Positions 21,714 to 24,067 of a stretch of 24,067 nt of DNA are shown here, piece by piece (position 1 is the first letter of the stretch; every line of letters starts with the position of its first letter). The DNA is from Oscillospiraceae bacterium (GTDB lineage Bacteria > Bacillota > Clostridia > Oscillospirales > Oscillospiraceae), in NCBI GenBank assembly GCA_031260745.1, contig JAISKY010000087.1:1-24067 (forward strand), given 5' to 3'. The position numbers were made by a program, and so were the translations under genes. The notes under the pieces were generated by a model that did no database searches, was not told where the DNA came from, and saw only the letters and a list, made by a program, of their open reading frames with translations.

Positions 21714-23609
21714 TTAGCGGTTCGCGGCATAGGCGTCGTACACATTCTGCATAACCAGAGTATAACGCTCATATCCTATTTCTTTTAGTCCGCTTACGTA
21801 CGCGTCCCAATTCGGCTTAGTCAGTTCTTTAGAGCCGTCGAAGAACAGCATAACATTTTCGGCAAACCACGTGTTTGCGTCAAGCAGATACGTATCTACT
21901 TCGTCCTGTTGGTCTTTATTCGGTTTAGCGGTGGAACTCGGCCAGTCGTAGTCAACGCCGAATCGGTACGCGTGATATTCCTCCGCCCAAATCTCCATAT
22001 TATGGAAGTAGCGGTCGCCGCCCGGATAAGCGTACAATGACGCGGCGTAGTAACGGGTAGGCTCCGCGAACCAGAACTGCGTATACACCCATAGGAACAT
22101 TCCAAGCGAGAAGCCCGATTCCTGATTCATAACGAACTCGGTACGCTGCGGAGTTCCGTTCGCGTCGTATTCATACGTAAGACCCTCGACGCCCCACGAA
22201 CCGATGAACGCGCCGTCGTCAGAGTAGAACCAGTCCGAGTAGCTGATTGCTAGCGGTACGTTCTTACCCTTAGCGTTGAAACTCCAACCGGAACCGAATT
22301 GATTGTAAACGTAGGGTTTCGCGGAACGCTGATACTTGAAGTCGTAATTTTCAGTACGCGCGGGCGTACGCAACGCTTCCCAACGCGCGTTCGGGTTGAC
22401 AATCTGGCAGCTTTGCTCAATTGTCGAGATACCGCTCGCGTCGCTGTAGTAGATGCCGATACCTTCATTAAACAGTATCGGGTACACGTCGGTCGAAACG
22501 GCGTAACTAGCCCATTCCGAACCGATATAACCCTTGTCGAGCCAGTCAACCATAACCGTCGCCGCCTCAAAGTCAACGTCCTCCAACATTGTGAACGTGA
22601 CTTTGCCGTTTATGACTTTCGTCATAGGCGCGGACAGGTACATCGCGGTGTCCATACCGCCGAAAATCGCGGTAGGCCACGGTTCGCCGCTGCCCATAAA
22701 CAATAGCGGGAAACCTTGTTCGTCTTTGATTGTTTCGGATTGGAACAGTCCCATAACCGCCTCAAGCTGTTCGTACGTACGAATGTCCTCGGACTTATGC
22801 ACGCCCGCAGGGAGCAATCCCTTTTGGTCGAGCGTATCAACCCAGTCGCCGCGAATCGTCATAGCCGCGTCCTGAGGGGTCGAAACTTCGCGGTACGGTC
22901 CCATATTAGTGACCATTTCGTCGTTAAGCCAAATCGCGCTGATAAGTTCCGGGTCGCGGTCATAGCGGTTAACCTGATAGAAGAAGTTCGGAGCGTACGC
23001 GCGGTAGTCCGCGATGTTCGCGTAGAAACCTTCGTCAATCATATTGCTCTCTATGCCCGTGGCAATCCAGTATGTAACGCCCCAACCGATTATGTCCGCT
23101 AAGTCGTCGGACGCAATCATCGTCTGATACGACGTTTGAGCGTCCATATAGCCGAAGTATTCATAGTTGATGTTAACTCCGGTTGTGTCGCGAAGCATCG
23201 ACTGATACGGCATCGTAGCCGCGCCCTCGGCGGACACGAGTTGAATAACGAAGTTCGGCGCCCAATAGTCAAGCGTTTCGTTGCTAGTGGTAAGCGGCAG
23301 AGTGTAATCGTACCAGTCTACCGGCAAACTGAGTTCGTCAATTTCGTACCTCAGCGTACCGTCGGGGTTAACCGCCAAATCATCGGTGTCGTAAGGCATT
23401 TCCGGCGGCTCGATGTCGCCCGGGTCATAGGAGATTGCGTTGTCGTCGTCAGGCGCTTCGGTAGCGCCGGGCGCGGAGGTACTTGCCGGCGCGGTTGACG
23501 CCGTCGGCGCCGCCGTCTGTGTCGGCGAGGTTTGCTCTGTCGGAGTACAGGCCGCGAACAGCCCTAACACCATTGACAGCGCGAGTAAAAATACTAATGC
23601 TCGTTTCAA
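21714..23609 (-). CDS. Extracellular solute-binding lipoprotein of an ABC transporter, paralogue 2
   Basis: I place the start at the TTG at 23609, which has GGGAGGG 9 bases upstream; the earlier TTG at 23627 lies within or before that site, about 13 bases from the predicted transcript start. This choice gives 631 residues and puts the lipobox Cys (LFAAC) at 21, both identical to the paralogue at 5888-7783. A Thr/Ser/Pro/Ala linker runs to about 55, then a large two-lobed carbohydrate-type binding domain with AVNPDGTLRYEID and WYDYTLPLTTS. The protein should be anchored to the outer face of the membrane. No permease or ATPase gene is adjacent, so it must serve a transporter encoded elsewhere. 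The ligand is unknown. Confidence 0.85.
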   Translation of the reverse strand: MKRALVFLLALSMVLGLFAACTPTEQTSPTQTAAPTASTAPASTSAPGATEAPDDDNAISYDPGDIEPPEMPYDTDDLAVNPDGTLRYEIDELSLPVDWYDYTLPLTTSNETLDYWAPNFVIQLVSAEGAATMPYQSMLRDTTGVNINYEYFGYMDAQTSYQTMIASDDLADIIGWGVTYWIATGIESNMIDEGFYANIADYRAYAPNFFYQVNRYDRDPELISAIWLNDEMVTNMGPYREVSTPQDAAMTIRGDWVDTLDQKGLLPAGVHKSEDIRTYEQLEAVMGLFQSETIKDEQGFPLLFMGSGEPWPTAIFGGMDTAMYLSAPMTKVINGKVTFTMLEDVDFEAATVMVDWLDKGYIGSEWASYAVSTDVYPILFNEGIGIYYSDASGISTIEQSCQIVNPNARWEALRTPARTENYDFKYQRSAKPYVYNQFGSGWSFNAKGKNVPLAISYSDWFYSDDGAFIGSWGVEGLTYEYDANGTPQRTEFVMNQESGFSLGMFLWVYTQFWFAEPTRYYAASLYAYPGGDRYFHNMEIWAEEYHAYRFGVDYDWPSSTAKPNKDQQDEVDTYLLDANTWFAENVMLFFDGSKELTKPNWDAYVSGLKEIGYERYTLVMQNVYDAYAANR

Positions 23610-23646
23610 GATGTTTATCCCTCCCAAGATAATAAGAATAATCGTA

Positions 23647-23675
23647 AGTATACACTAAAAATTTCCGAATGTCAA
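23647..23675 (-). promoter_or_regulatory. Sigma-A promoter of the second binding-lipoprotein gene
   Basis: On the minus strand, TTGACA (23675-23670), 17-bp spacer, TATACT (23652-23647). TTGACATTCGG is shared with the promoter at 20515. Confidence 0.8.
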
Positions 23676-23749
23676 GCGTTTTTGAACAAAATATTAATTT
23701 TTTGTTGCGTAACCGCTAATTCGCAAGGGCTATCGGTCGGTAAATCCGG

Positions 23750-24067
23750 CTATTTCAGCGCTTCCTTTACCCACTTTATCACGCGCGCGATGTTCTCCGG
23801 AGAATTGAACCGCATATCTCCGTGGGTGTAGCCCTCAAATTCCTCGAATACTACGCGGTCCGCTCCGCAAACTTCAGCGATACGCTTTGCGAGTTTGCGC
23901 GAACACTCAACCGGCACAATCTCGTCCGCGATTCCGTGCTGAAGCAGTACGGGCGGCAATTCTTTCGTGACCCACGTATCGGGCGCGGCAAACCGCGCGA
24001 GCGTCGGGAACTCCGGAGCGGAAACGCCGAGGAAAATGTCGGCGTAGTTGTCCATCTTCATCTCCGT
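23750..24067 (-). CDS. Alpha/beta hydrolase (esterase/peptidase-like), C-terminal part
   Basis: The frame is open at the window edge (two more codons before the first Met), so the gene continues beyond it. The visible 105 residues are the C-terminal third of an alpha/beta hydrolase: PPVLLQHGIADEIVP carries the likely catalytic Asp, and EGYTHGDMRF the catalytic His. The upstream KMDNYADIFLG region is like that of carbohydrate-esterase/BD-FAE type enzymes, which remove acyl groups from plant polysaccharides. The nucleophile Ser is not in the window, so activity and substrate cannot be judged. No terminator is evident between its stop and the promoter at 23647-23675. Confidence 0.75.
   Translation of the reverse strand, partial: TEMKMDNYADIFLGVSAPEFPTLARFAAPDTWVTKELPPVLLQHGIADEIVPVECSRKLAKRIAEVCGADRVVFEEFEGYTHGDMRFNSPENIARVIKWVKEALK

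Noticed and set aside
1..24067. tRNA, rRNA, insertion sequence or phage genes
   Set aside because: None recognised: no transposase, integrase or terminal inverted repeats, and no tRNA-like or rRNA-like stretch.

Overview
The window looks like a chromosomal segment of an anaerobic, low-to-mid G+C Bacillota (probably an uncultured clostridial gut or fermenter lineage). The signs are a greA-lysS pair, an RNase M5 gene, a glycyl radical enzyme, strong AGGAGG-type ribosome binding sites, and a run of near-consensus sigma-A promoters (TTGACA, 17 bp, TATAAT-like) before almost every transcription unit. The assignment is inferred from gene content; no rRNA or tRNA gene is present to test it.

Layout. 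1-972 (minus): 5' part of lysS behind greA. 973-1325: a gap with back-to-back promoters and a possible short structured transcript. 1326-1805 (plus): an XRE-type helix-turn-helix protein with a membrane-anchored tail. 1812-5643 (minus): a tightly packed housekeeping operon in the order ApgM-type phosphoglycerate mutase, DUF1015 protein, ispE and rnmV. 5888-7783 (plus): a sugar-type ABC transporter binding lipoprotein. 7885-10380 (minus): a glycyl radical enzyme. 10580-15901 (plus): an L-arabinose operon, araB-araA-araD-abfA, ending in a clear terminator. 15969-16331 (minus): a small protein with a desulforedoxin-like CxxC...CC site. 16423-20262 (minus): an operon of a stand-alone receiver, a soluble hybrid histidine kinase and a MoaF-like protein. 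20578-21546 (plus): a second MoaF-like gene, divergent from that operon, that appears frameshifted near its 3' end. 21714-23609 (minus): a second binding lipoprotein, paralogous to the first. 23750-24067 (minus): the C-terminal end of an alpha/beta hydrolase.

How the genes fit together. The abfA product has no signal peptide, so it should release L-arabinose from imported oligosaccharides inside the cell; AraA, AraB and AraD then convert arabinose through ribulose and ribulose-5-phosphate to xylulose-5-phosphate. No ara regulator and no permease is encoded here. The divergent region between the glycyl radical enzyme and araB carries two copies of the palindrome CGATT-N7-AATCG, a candidate operator pair. 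The two orphan binding proteins may feed a transporter encoded elsewhere.

The most unusual part is 16.4-21.6 kb: a phosphorelay without an obvious DNA-binding output, translationally coupled to one MoaF-like protein and divergent from a second. This is the best candidate for an undescribed system in the window, but its function is not known.
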